Source of the DNA: Gemmatimonadota bacterium
GTDB lineage: Bacteria > Gemmatimonadota > Gemmatimonadetes > Gemmatimonadales > GWC2-71-9
NCBI GenBank assembly: GCA_003220975.1
Contig: QHTX01000096.1
Coordinates: 3,043-15,399 of the forward strand
Reading direction: 5' to 3'
Length of the DNA: 12,357 nucleotides
In this document: positions 1 to 5,841 of the stretch, piece after piece
Position numbering within the stretch: the stretch's first letter is position 1
Layout of the letters: each line of letters starts with the position of its first letter
Notes under the pieces: model-generated
Databases searched by the model: none
What the model saw: the letters and a program-made list of their open reading frames with translations, nothing else
What the model was told of the DNA's origin: nothing
Made by a program: the position numbers and the translations under genes

Positions 1-147
1 GCGACCGCGCACGCGGCGAGCGCCCAGCAGGTCACGGCGGCGACCCAGCAGCAGGGCGCCTCCACCCAGGAGATGGCGGCCGCCGCCGGAGGGCTGCTCC
101 AGGCGGCGGAAAAGCTGCGCGGGTTGGTCCGGGGGTTCCGGGTCTAA
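1..147 (+). CDS. Methyl-accepting chemotaxis protein, C-terminal end (partial)
   Basis: The frame is open from the first base and stops with TAA at 145-147; the start lies outside the window. The 48 visible residues are an Ala/Gln/Glu-rich helix with QQVTAATQQQGAS and TQEMAAAA, finishing in LRGLVRGFRV. This is the usual end of the cytoplasmic signalling coiled coil of chemoreceptors, where Q/E-rich adaptation helices are followed by a short LxxLVxxFRV-type tail. Such proteins relay ligand binding to CheA/CheW and are methylated by CheR. No CheR-binding pentapeptide is present at the C-terminus. The stop codon overlaps the stop of the convergent gene by four bases (CTAA at 144-147). The family call is good, but the sensor domain and ligand cannot be seen. 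Confidence 0.75.
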   Translation, partial: ATAHAASAQQVTAATQQQGASTQEMAAAAGGLLQAAEKLRGLVRGFRV

Positions 148-614
148 GGTCGCCAGCTGGGCTGCTGGTCGTTCACGAAGCCACTGGGGTCGGCGCGGCT
201 CACGAGCACGCGGTCCTTCACATAGGTGGCCGGGGTGACGCCGGCGGGCACCTTGTAGATGGAGAAGTTATAGCCGCCCGGCGGCTCGCTCCCCACGAGC
301 ACGATCTCCTTGCCGTCAGGCGACCAATCATGGCCCACCTGGTTCGCGGAGATGTCACACAACCCTTCGCCGCTGACCTGTTGCTCGCCCGTCCCGTCGA
401 TCTGGATGCGCCAGTAGTCGATCGAGCAGCCTCCCGTATTGCGGAGAAAGATCACTTGGTTGCCGTCCGGGGAGACCACCGGCCGGCTGTCAGAATCAGT
501 GCCCGGTCCCTTGGTAAGCTGTCTGACTCCAGTTCCGTCCCTGTTGACGGCATACAGCTTGCCCTGGGAGAGTGTGTCGCGCGCGGTGACCAGTCGAGCT
601 CGCGGATCGTCAAC
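144..614 (-). CDS. TolB/WD40-like propeller protein, C-terminal part beyond a frameshift
   Basis: This is the downstream portion of the gene that begins at 1894, now in a different frame. Read from about 614 it gives VDDPRARLVTARDTLSQG, then KLYAVNRDGTGVRQLT, VVSPDGNQVIFLRN and HDWSPDGKEIVLVG, ending in QPSWRP and a TAG stop at 144-146. The repeated W/V-SPDG-x-x-I/L-x-F/V pattern is that of TolB-type (PD40) beta-propeller blades, here about two to three of them. A gene-caller would probably start it at the GTG at 479, but the propeller pattern continues upstream without a break to about 614, so the GTG is internal. It has no signal peptide or ribosome site of its own and is best read as the tail of the preceding CDS, not an independent gene. 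Confidence 0.65.
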   Translation of the reverse strand, partial: VDDPRARLVTARDTLSQGKLYAVNRDGTGVRQLTKGPGTDSDSRPVVSPDGNQVIFLRNTGGCSIDYWRIQIDGTGEQQVSGEGLCDISANQVGHDWSPDGKEIVLVGSEPPGGYNFSIYKVPAGVTPATYVKDRVLVSRADPSGFVNDQQPSWRP

Positions 615-1894
615 ACGCCTGTCCCGAAGTCGAGGGGCGTGAGGGTGAGCGGGGTGACGTTGATCCCATTGAAGTCCGCCACGTAGAGCGCACTCGTCGT
701 CTTCGGCACGGGGTCCGACGTGAGGCTGTCGAGGGCGAACGCCAGCCGATCAGGACTGCGGGGGTCCCATGCGAAACTCCCGGGGCCGGTGCGGCGAGTA
801 GGCACGACGTCGTTGAACACCCGCCGCAGCGCCTGGAACAGGAGCAAGATCGGACCCGTGGCGTCCTGAATCACGCATACGTTGGTAGGGAAGGCCACAC
901 CGCACTCGTACGCGAGGTGCAGCCCGTTGGGGCTCCAGCGGGGGCGAGAGGCCCCCAAGGTGTCGCTCACCACGAGCGCGTTGGTGTCTCCCGCCCAACC
1001 GGCCACCCAGAGCTGCGACGTTCCGGTCGAGTCGAACGTGTAGGCGACGCGCTGGCGGTCGGGAGAATACCGGGGATTGACGTCGCCCAATCCGCGCATG
1101 GCACTGACGCGGAAGCGTCCCGTCCCGTTCGTGTTGTTACAGAACACGCCGCTCGAGAGGCCGCTCGCGGAGTCGCCCGCGAACAGCACGGCGGGAATCG
1201 TGACCGGGGCACTCACGCCGAGCCGCAGGGTGTCGGCCGCCCCGGGAATCGCCGCCGCGACCCGCGCCGGCCCGCACGACGTGCCCGACAGCGCCGTCAC
1301 CGTGAGATCGCTCGCGAGCGCGATGAGTCCCGGCGTCAGGTTCGCGAGTCGCACGGGGACGTTGGGCACGGGTACCGCCCCGAGCGAATCGACCGCCACC
1401 GTCATCAGGAAGGAGCCGCCCTGCTTTAACGTCAGGTTCTGGGGCGCCACGCTGACCACGCAGCCGACGCCGAGCTGACACGGCCCGCGGTACAAGACCG
1501 GTACGGAGTCGACGCGGGTGGCGCGGCCGGCCTGAACGGTCACCGTGTCGGAGCCCGAGTACAGCACCGCACCGTCGGCCGAGCGGATGCCCTGAAGCTG
1601 GACCGTGTACGTCTCTGTCGTCCCGAAGAGCAGGATCGGCACCGTGAGGGTCGCGTCGCCGGCGGTATCGACGGGCACGGTGGTATCGGCGACGACGACG
1701 CCCGCCCTCGCGCCGGACCCCGTCACGACGACGCGCAGCCGGTCGAGATCGTTGAACAACACCGTCCCCGCGGTGACACTGAAGACCGGCACGAGCGCGA
1801 GCCGCGGCCCTCCCCCGGCGAGCTCGGGGCCCGCCCACTCCGCGCAGGCGAGGGTCCCGAGGGTAGCGAGTGCGAGCCAGCCGCGCCGCGTCAC
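452..1894 (-). CDS. Ig-like plus TolB-propeller probable lipoprotein, frame broken before its end
   Basis: The start is the GTG at 1894-1892, inside the stop of the upstream gene (GTGA overlap). The open frame extends further upstream, but that stretch is only the shadow of the barrel gene. The protein opens with a short positively charged, hydrophobic segment ending LGTLAC (Cys17), an imperfect lipobox. Residues about 30-130 and 140-235 look like two bacterial Ig-like domains (for example SVAPQNLTLKQGGSFLMT). From about 255 come TolB-type blades (NPRYSPDRQRVAYTF, RPRWSPNGLHLAYE, SALYVADFNG). The frame shifts near 612-620, after LTPLDFGTG; the last 50 or so residues before the stop at 452 are out of phase and not propeller-like. 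Repaired, the protein would have about 583 residues. It is probably periplasm- or surface-facing, with a binding or scaffold role; its partner is unknown. Confidence 0.7.
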   Translation of the reverse strand: MTRRGWLALATLGTLACAEWAGPELAGGGPRLALVPVFSVTAGTVLFNDLDRLRVVVTGSGARAGVVVADTTVPVDTAGDATLTVPILLFGTTETYTVQLQGIRSADGAVLYSGSDTVTVQAGRATRVDSVPVLYRGPCQLGVGCVVSVAPQNLTLKQGGSFLMTVAVDSLGAVPVPNVPVRLANLTPGLIALASDLTVTALSGTSCGPARVAAAIPGAADTLRLGVSAPVTIPAVLFAGDSASGLSSGVFCNNTNGTGRFRVSAMRGLGDVNPRYSPDRQRVAYTFDSTGTSQLWVAGWAGDTNALVVSDTLGASRPRWSPNGLHLAYECGVAFPTNVCVIQDATGPILLLFQALRRVFNDVVPTRRTGPGSFAWDPRSPDRLAFALDSLTSDPVPKTTSALYVADFNGINVTPLTLTPLDFGTGVLTIRELDWSPRATHSPRASCMPSTGTELESDSLPRDRALILTAGRWSPRTATK

Positions 1895-3009
1895 CGGCTC
1901 CACTCCAACAGCAGCACGGCGCGCGGCCCCACGAGCGAGACGGAGCTGCCGTTGTTGGCCAACCGGCCGAACGCCGCCTGGCCCTGGAACAGGAAGGCCA
2001 CCGTACCGCTCGCGCGGTAGCGCATGTCGATCCCGGGGCGCACCAGCCAGCCGAGCAGCTTGAGGTTGCCGGCGCTCGTGTCTGCCAGCTCGTGGCGGAA
2101 CTCCACGTTCGGCGCGAGGTTCAGCGCGGGCGAGAGCGGCCGCTCGAGCCGCGCGCCCAGGGCGAGCACGTTGCCGCGGGGCACCTGCACGACAACGGTG
2201 TTGGTCGAGTTGTAAGCCCGGGGACGGAAGCGGTGCATGTCGTAGGCGTAGAAGGAGAGGCTGCTCCGGCCCGCGGGCAGGCTGACCCCGGAATAGACGA
2301 GAATCCGATCGCCGGTGAGGCTGCGCGAGCCGCCACCGCCACTCAGCGTATCGGCTCCGCTGGCCGTGTAGACCACGGCGCCGCGGAAATAGCCGCCGCC
2401 ACCCACCGGGCCCTCGACGCCGAGCCGCGCCCGCCCCTCGCCGCCGGGCTTGAGATCCCCGGTGGTCGCCACGGGGGCGTAGCTGGCGTGCCAGCGGTAG
2501 CTCGCGCCCACGCCGCCCGCCCAGCGCTCGCCGAGCTTGACGGCGTAGGCGAACCCGCCGGTCAGGCCGCCGCCCGACCCGAAGGTCGGCGTGGTGAAGT
2601 CCAGCAGGTCGGTCGCGAGCGCGCTCAGGAGCGGCACGGTCGAGTCGGACACCGTCTTCTTCCCGGTGGGCAGCGTGCCCACCACCGAGAGCACCAAGTG
2701 CCCTGGGACGGCGGCGAAGCTCGCGCGCACATCGGTGTCGGTGAAGCCCGAGAGTTCGAGCGTGCGGCCCCCGGTCGCCGCGGACGCGCGGGCGTAGGCC
2801 GTCGCGACGTCGACCGTCAGGCGCGGGCCGAAGCGCCGGGAGAGCGTCACGGGCACGGTCCACTCGACCACGTGGTCGAAGGCGAACCCCGGGCCGAAGT
2901 AGTAGCCGTCGAACACCACCCCGGTGCGCGCCGTCGTGCCGATGCCTGCCGCGGGCTCCTGCGCCGCGAGCGGCGCCGCGGCGACGAAGAGCCAGAGGGC
3001 GCGTTTCAC
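1891..3009 (-). CDS. Predicted outer-membrane beta-barrel protein
   Basis: This 372-residue protein starts at GTG 3009-3007, overlapping the upstream stop by four bases, and ends in TGA at 1891-1893, again overlapping the next start. The N-terminus MKRALWLFVAAAPLAAQ is a typical Sec signal peptide. The rest is rich in Gly, aromatic residues and alternating hydrophobic strands: VEWTVPVTLSRRFGPRLTVDV, GFAYAVKLGERWAGGVGASY, LSFYAYDMHRFRP, NVEFRHELAD. This alternating pattern, with polar turns every 10-14 residues, supports a transmembrane barrel. The C-terminus is AVLLLEWSR, lacking the terminal Phe usual for BAM substrates, although a Trp lies near the end. No specific family was recognised. 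Its position between a CsgG-like lipoprotein and a propeller lipoprotein suggests an envelope complex (inference). Confidence 0.7.
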   Translation of the reverse strand: MKRALWLFVAAAPLAAQEPAAGIGTTARTGVVFDGYYFGPGFAFDHVVEWTVPVTLSRRFGPRLTVDVATAYARASAATGGRTLELSGFTDTDVRASFAAVPGHLVLSVVGTLPTGKKTVSDSTVPLLSALATDLLDFTTPTFGSGGGLTGGFAYAVKLGERWAGGVGASYRWHASYAPVATTGDLKPGGEGRARLGVEGPVGGGGYFRGAVVYTASGADTLSGGGGSRSLTGDRILVYSGVSLPAGRSSLSFYAYDMHRFRPRAYNSTNTVVVQVPRGNVLALGARLERPLSPALNLAPNVEFRHELADTSAGNLKLLGWLVRPGIDMRYRASGTVAFLFQGQAAFGRLANNGSSVSLVGPRAVLLLEWSR

Positions 3010-4346
3010 GGCGGCCGCTTGAAAATGATCGTGATGCCGTTCACGACCGAGATGATCGACGGCACCCCGAGCGCTTCCGGGGTGAGCTGGCGGTCGATCG
3101 TCGGCGCGCCCGACGTGACGCCGCCCGCTTGTGCGATCGCATCGCCCACCGTGGGCACGACGTCGAGCGACGTGGACGACAGCACGCCGCCGCTCGCGCC
3201 CCCCCCGCCGCCCGCGGGCTCGGACGCCGCCGTCACCTGCTCGACCGCCTGCACGACGGTGACGATCTCACCGCCCGAGGTCTGCTGCACCGCCGGCGCC
3301 GCGGTCGCTGCCTCCTGGCCCTGCCGGGCCGCCTGGAAGCTCGGGTCCGCCTGCGTCGCGGCGCGGAAGTGCCGCGCGGCGGCGCCATAACGCCCTCGAT
3401 CCATGGCTTCGAGCCCCCAGCTGTAGGCCAGGAAGGCAGCGAGGTTCCGGGGTCCCTGGCGGAGAATCTGCTGCCGCTCGGCCTCGGTGACCGCGATCCC
3501 GAGCTGCGCCGCGAGATCCAGGACGACTTGCTTTTCGAGCTCGAGCAGCCGCGGGAACGGCCCCGTCACCTGACCTACCGGCCGCACCACCCCCGTCCCG
3601 GTGACGACCGACGCCGAGATCTGAACGGGACCCCGCGAGGGAATCGTCGCGGTCCCTTGCACCATGCGCTCCGCACGCAGTAGCCGGCCCACCCGCGCCG
3701 CCGTCGCCGGGTCCGCGCGCTCGCTCTGCCCGAGCTTCAGTTCGTCGAGCAGCACGCCGATCTGGAGCCGCTCGAGCAGCCGCAGCGTCCGGAGGTACGC
3801 CAGGTCGGTGGTGATCAGCTCGGCGAGCCCGCGCGACAGCGGCTGGTAGCTCGAGTCGCCCGAAATCGCGACTGGGAGCACGGCGACGGTGGCCGCCTGT
3901 GGAGGTTGCTGTGCCAATTCCGTCTCACGCGCGAGCGCCTGCCGGGCGGTCTGCTCCGCTCCGGCCCGCAGCGCCAACTGGGCCCTGGCGCGCAGTGCCG
4001 CGACGCCGCGGGCGTCCGGATGCCGCGCGGCGAAGTCATTGTAGGTGGCGACCGCGTCGTCGTAGCCGCCCGCTTGCTCCTGGCAGCCCCCCACGATGAG
4101 CGGCCCGAGCACGTCGGCCGGGTCGAGCGCCTCGGCCGAGCGCGCGACGCTCGTCGCCGTGTCGCACCGCCCGGCGGCCGCGAGGGCGGCGGCGAGGCGG
4201 AAGCGAAGCGCGGCGTCAGTGGGTTGCTGCTGGGTTTGAGCGAGGAGAGTCGGAATGTCGGCGGGCGTGACGGCGGCGGGTCGGGGCGCGCGAGCGCACG
4301 CCCCGACCAAGGCCACCAAGAGGAGCAGATACTTCCGCTGACTCAC
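3006..4346 (-). CDS. TPR and CsgG-like lipoprotein
   Basis: The protein has 446 residues and starts at GTG 4346-4344, within the stop of the upstream gene. MSQRKYLLLLVALVGAC is a lipoprotein signal with the lipidated Cys at 17. Residues about 40-140 contain TPR-like helices (RFRLAAALAAAGR, GYDDAVATYNDFAARHP). Residues 152-300 form a CsgG/FlgO-type domain: VAVLPVAISGDSSY, then GLAELITTDLAYL, then LLERLQIGVLLDELKLG, followed by ADPATAARVGRLLRAERMVQGTA, broken here only for description. This matches the order seen in CsgG-family proteins. A second TPR pair lies at 302-345. The tail has a Gly-rich linker (about 379-387). True CsgG forms the curli export pore; no curli subunit is visible here, so secretion is not shown. 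An outer-membrane-anchored accessory or assembly role is more cautious. Confidence 0.75.
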   Translation of the reverse strand: MSQRKYLLLLVALVGACARAPRPAAVTPADIPTLLAQTQQQPTDAALRFRLAAALAAAGRCDTATSVARSAEALDPADVLGPLIVGGCQEQAGGYDDAVATYNDFAARHPDARGVAALRARAQLALRAGAEQTARQALARETELAQQPPQAATVAVLPVAISGDSSYQPLSRGLAELITTDLAYLRTLRLLERLQIGVLLDELKLGQSERADPATAARVGRLLRAERMVQGTATIPSRGPVQISASVVTGTGVVRPVGQVTGPFPRLLELEKQVVLDLAAQLGIAVTEAERQQILRQGPRNLAAFLAYSWGLEAMDRGRYGAAARHFRAATQADPSFQAARQGQEAATAAPAVQQTSGGEIVTVVQAVEQVTAASEPAGGGGGASGGVLSSTSLDVVPTVGDAIAQAGGVTSGAPTIDRQLTPEALGVPSIISVVNGITIIFKRPP

Positions 4347-4711
4347 CGCCGCGACTTCTTCTTCGCGGCCTTCCGCTTTGCCGCCGCCGCCGCCCCCCCC
4401 CCCGCCCCCGCCCCTCGCTGCTTCGTCGGGTGCGGCGGCCTGCGCCCCCCCTTGGCCTTGAGCGGCCCCTCCACGTCTGCCAGCACGCGATCCCCCTCGT
4501 CGGGGCCGATCAGCCCGCGCCGCACGGCGTAGCGCACCAGCTCTTCGGCGTCGTCGAGCGTGAACTCGCCCACGCCGGCGGCGGCGCGAATCGCCCTGAC
4601 GAGCGCGTCTGCCACCGGGCTGCGGAGGACGCTCGCGATTCCGGGGAGGGCCTCGAGCAGCGAGGAGATCTGCGACCCGCCGAGCTCAGCTGGGGGGGGC
4701 GGGGGGGGCAT
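4343..4711 (-). CDS. Small Pro-rich/Lys-rich protein, first gene of the envelope operon
   Basis: This 122-residue protein was not recognised. The ATG at 4711-4709 is preceded by GGAG about 11 bases upstream. The N-terminus is MPPPPPPAELGG, encoded by two runs of eight G/C bases. Residues about 13-85 look helical and soluble (SSLLEALPGIASVL, LDDAEELVRYAVRRGLI). The C-terminal 35 residues are low-complexity and strongly basic, GAGAGGGAAAAAKRKAAKKKSRR split at about residue 108, resembling histone-H1-like tails of nucleic-acid- or polyanion-binding proteins. It has no signal peptide, so it is probably cytoplasmic, unlike the three envelope proteins after it. Its stop overlaps the next start by GTGA. 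It could be a regulator or a cytoplasmic partner of the operon; no function is assigned. Confidence 0.6.
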   Translation of the reverse strand: MPPPPPPAELGGSQISSLLEALPGIASVLRSPVADALVRAIRAAAGVGEFTLDDAEELVRYAVRRGLIGPDEGDRVLADVEGPLKAKGGRRPPHPTKQRGAGAGGGAAAAAKRKAAKKKSRR

Positions 4712-4745
4712 CGAACAGGCTGCTCCGGCGCTGAAGGTCGCGCCA

Positions 4746-4773
4746 AGCTACATCCCCCCCTGGGGACCGTCAA
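4746..4773 (-). promoter_or_regulatory. Predicted sigma-70-type promoter of the envelope operon
   Basis: On the - strand TTGACG (4773-4768) is followed by a 16-base spacer and TAGCTT (4751-4746). The -35 matches consensus at five of six positions, the -10 at three. The expected start of transcription lies about 27 bases before the ATG at 4711, in the gap between two genes, which fits well. The spacer contains a run of six G. The weak -10 keeps the confidence modest. Confidence 0.4.
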
Positions 4774-4788
4774 GGATTTTTGCGGTAA

Positions 4789-5058
4789 CTACCGCTGGGA
4801 CGCGCGGTTGGGGGGGCGACGCTGGCGCAGCGCCGCGGCGAGACCGCCGGGCGTGCGGCGCGAGATGGTGAGATCCGAGTGCGATAAGAGCTCGCCCAGC
4901 ACCGTACGGGTGCGCTGATCGAGCGGCATTTCGAAGCGCAGATCGAGCTGGTACTCGGCGTGATCGAGGCCCTGGCCCATGAGCGTGAAGCCCTGGTGCG
5001 AGGGGCTCGCCGCGTCGACTTCGATCTCCGCCAAGGGCTCGTACTCGGGCCGCTCCAT
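4789..5058 (-). CDS. Uncharacterised 89-residue protein
   Basis: The ATG at 5058-5056 has a GGAGG five bases upstream and a good promoter further up, so the gene is probably real. The stop is TAG at 4789-4791. The sequence begins MERPEYEPLAEIEVDAASPS and has an amphipathic middle (HAEYQLDLRFEMPLDQRTRTV cut at about residue 50) followed by LGELLSHSDLTISRR and a basic tail ending RRPPNRASQR. There is no signal peptide or membrane segment, so it is expected in the cytoplasm. The alternating pattern at residues 33-45 suggests a beta strand pair, but no family was recognised. It is divergent from the zinc-ribbon/infA pair and about 78 bases upstream of the envelope operon on the same strand; it has its own promoter. 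Confidence 0.6.
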   Translation of the reverse strand: MERPEYEPLAEIEVDAASPSHQGFTLMGQGLDHAEYQLDLRFEMPLDQRTRTVLGELLSHSDLTISRRTPGGLAAALRQRRPPNRASQR

Positions 5059-5079
5059 TGCAACCTCCGGTTCCGGTGA

Positions 5080-5107
5080 GAGATACGCCCTGGACCGGAG
5101 GTGTCAA
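5080..5107 (-). promoter_or_regulatory. Predicted sigma-70-type promoter of the 89-residue gene
   Basis: On the - strand a perfect TTGACA (5107-5102), a 16-base spacer and TATCTC (5085-5080) lie just before the ATG at 5058. The predicted transcription start leaves a leader of about 15 bases containing the GGAGG site. It is the closest match to consensus in the window. Confidence 0.55.
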
Positions 5108-5165
5108 GCCGAGCCCCGTGGCGCGCCGCGCCCCTTCCCGGGGGCACTAGATTTCGCCTGGAGGC

Positions 5166-5459
5166 GTGAGACAAACCGTGGGGCGACGCGGAATTAAGGA
5201 GTATCGGGCGCCTGAAGCGCTGGCGCTGATCGCGGCCGACCGCGAGCACGTGCCCTTGGTGTGCCCCTCGTGTGGCACGCGGTCCATCGTGCGGTCGCCG
5301 CGGCGCCGGGGTGGGCGGGTGCTGGCGACGCCGGAGCGCGTGACGCTGGAGCGCGTGACGCTCACGTGCCAGAGCTGCGGCCGCCACGCCTCCTACATTC
5401 AGCGGGGCGGGGAGCCGCCGCGCGACGAAACGATGGACCCGCACCAGGTGCGGGCCTAG
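5166..5459 (+). CDS. Small zinc-ribbon protein upstream of infA
   Basis: The protein has up to 97 residues with two knuckles, CPSCG (Cys33, Cys36) and CQSCG (Cys68, Cys71), the four-cysteine pattern of a zinc ribbon. The linker is basic (RSPRRRGGR), which suits nucleic-acid or ribosome contact, but no named family was recognised. The start is uncertain. GTG at 5166 is only one base from GGAGG (5160-5164), while GTG at 5178 is 13 bases away, so either the upper start is used with poor spacing or translation begins at 5178. TAGATT at 5148-5153 is a possible -10, without a clear -35. The stop TAG is 20 bases before infA, so the two genes are probably co-transcribed. A perfect 15-base tandem duplication lies between the knuckles (5333-5362). 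Confidence 0.65.
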   Translation: MRQTVGRRGIKEYRAPEALALIAADREHVPLVCPSCGTRSIVRSPRRRGGRVLATPERVTLERVTLTCQSCGRHASYIQRGGEPPRDETMDPHQVRA

Positions 5460-5479
5460 GACAGGAGAGCTAGCCCCTC

Positions 5480-5695
5480 GTGGCAGGCGACGCGATACAA
5501 ATGATGGGGACGGTCAGCGAAGTGCTCCCCAACACGACCTTCCGGGTGAAGCTCGAGAACGGGCACGAGGTGCTCGCCTACGTGTCGGGCAAGATGCGCA
5601 AGAACTACATCCGGATTCTGCAAGGAGACCGGGTGGCGGTGGATCTTTCCCCTTACGATCTCACGCGTGGTAGAATCACCTACCGATACAAGTAA
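5480..5695 (+). CDS. infA: Translation initiation factor IF-1
   Basis: IF-1 occupies the A site of the 30S subunit and works with IF-2 and IF-3 in start-codon selection. The 71-residue product is the usual family length and shows the conserved OB-fold sequence: GTVSEVLPNTTFRVKLENG, then VLAYVSGKMRKNYIRILQGD, then VAVDLSPYDLTRGRITYRYK at the very C-terminus. The start is GTG at 5480, giving MAGDAIQMMGTV, which lines up with the typical MAKEDAIEVEGTV; an AGGAG lies 12 bases upstream (5463-5467). It follows the zinc-ribbon gene by 20 bases and is not followed by rpmJ or rpsM, so it is outside the classical spc/alpha ribosomal cluster. A hairpin 44 bases downstream probably ends the transcript. 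Confidence 0.97.
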   Translation: MAGDAIQMMGTVSEVLPNTTFRVKLENGHEVLAYVSGKMRKNYIRILQGDRVAVDLSPYDLTRGRITYRYK

Positions 5696-5739
5696 CGGCG
5701 TCAAGAGGAACAACGTCGAGGAGCTGCGTCCAGGAGAAA

Positions 5740-5773
5740 CGTAAAGGGCCGGGAGCAATCCCGGCCCTTTACG
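5740..5773. terminator. Strong 15-bp hairpin between convergent infA and porin genes
   Basis: A perfect 15-base-pair stem (5740-5754 with 5759-5773, beginning CGTAAAGGGCCGGGA) closes on a GCAA tetraloop. After an A-A mismatch, seven more pairs extend it (5732-5738 with 5775-5781). It lies between the 3' ends of infA (+) and the porin gene (-) and would fold in either transcript, so a bidirectional terminator is the likeliest role. There is no U-run after the stem on either strand beyond the three bases inside it, so termination may need a factor, or the element may instead protect RNA ends. Confidence 0.65.
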
Positions 5774-5806
5774 ATTCTCCTCGACGCGTTTCCTGGACGC
5801 CTTGAC

Positions 5807-5840
5807 TCGACGACTCTCGCCGTTTCGACGACTCTCGTCG
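5807..5840. repeat. Two near-identical 16-base direct repeats after the porin gene
   Basis: TCGACGACTCTCGCCG (5807-5822) recurs as TCGACGACTCTCGTCG (5825-5840) with one mismatch and an 18-base period. The second copy ends one base before the porin stop codon complement (5842-5844), so both lie in the 3' untranslated part of the porin transcript. The role is unknown. Confidence 0.7.
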
Positions 5841-5841
5841 C

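Noticed and set aside
1895..2863. Upstream extension of the propeller-protein frame (about 323 codons)
   Set aside because: This stretch is the out-of-phase shadow of the barrel gene, rich in Arg and Ala; the signal sequence begins at GTG 1894.
1870..3390. 506-codon open frame on the + strand
   Set aside because: It is antisense to the barrel and CsgG-like genes, has biased Arg/Ala/Gly composition and no recognisable domain.
3006..4346. True curli secretion pore CsgG
   Set aside because: The TPR regions on both sides and the absence of csgA/B/E/F-like genes make a curli system unsupported; only the domain resemblance is kept.
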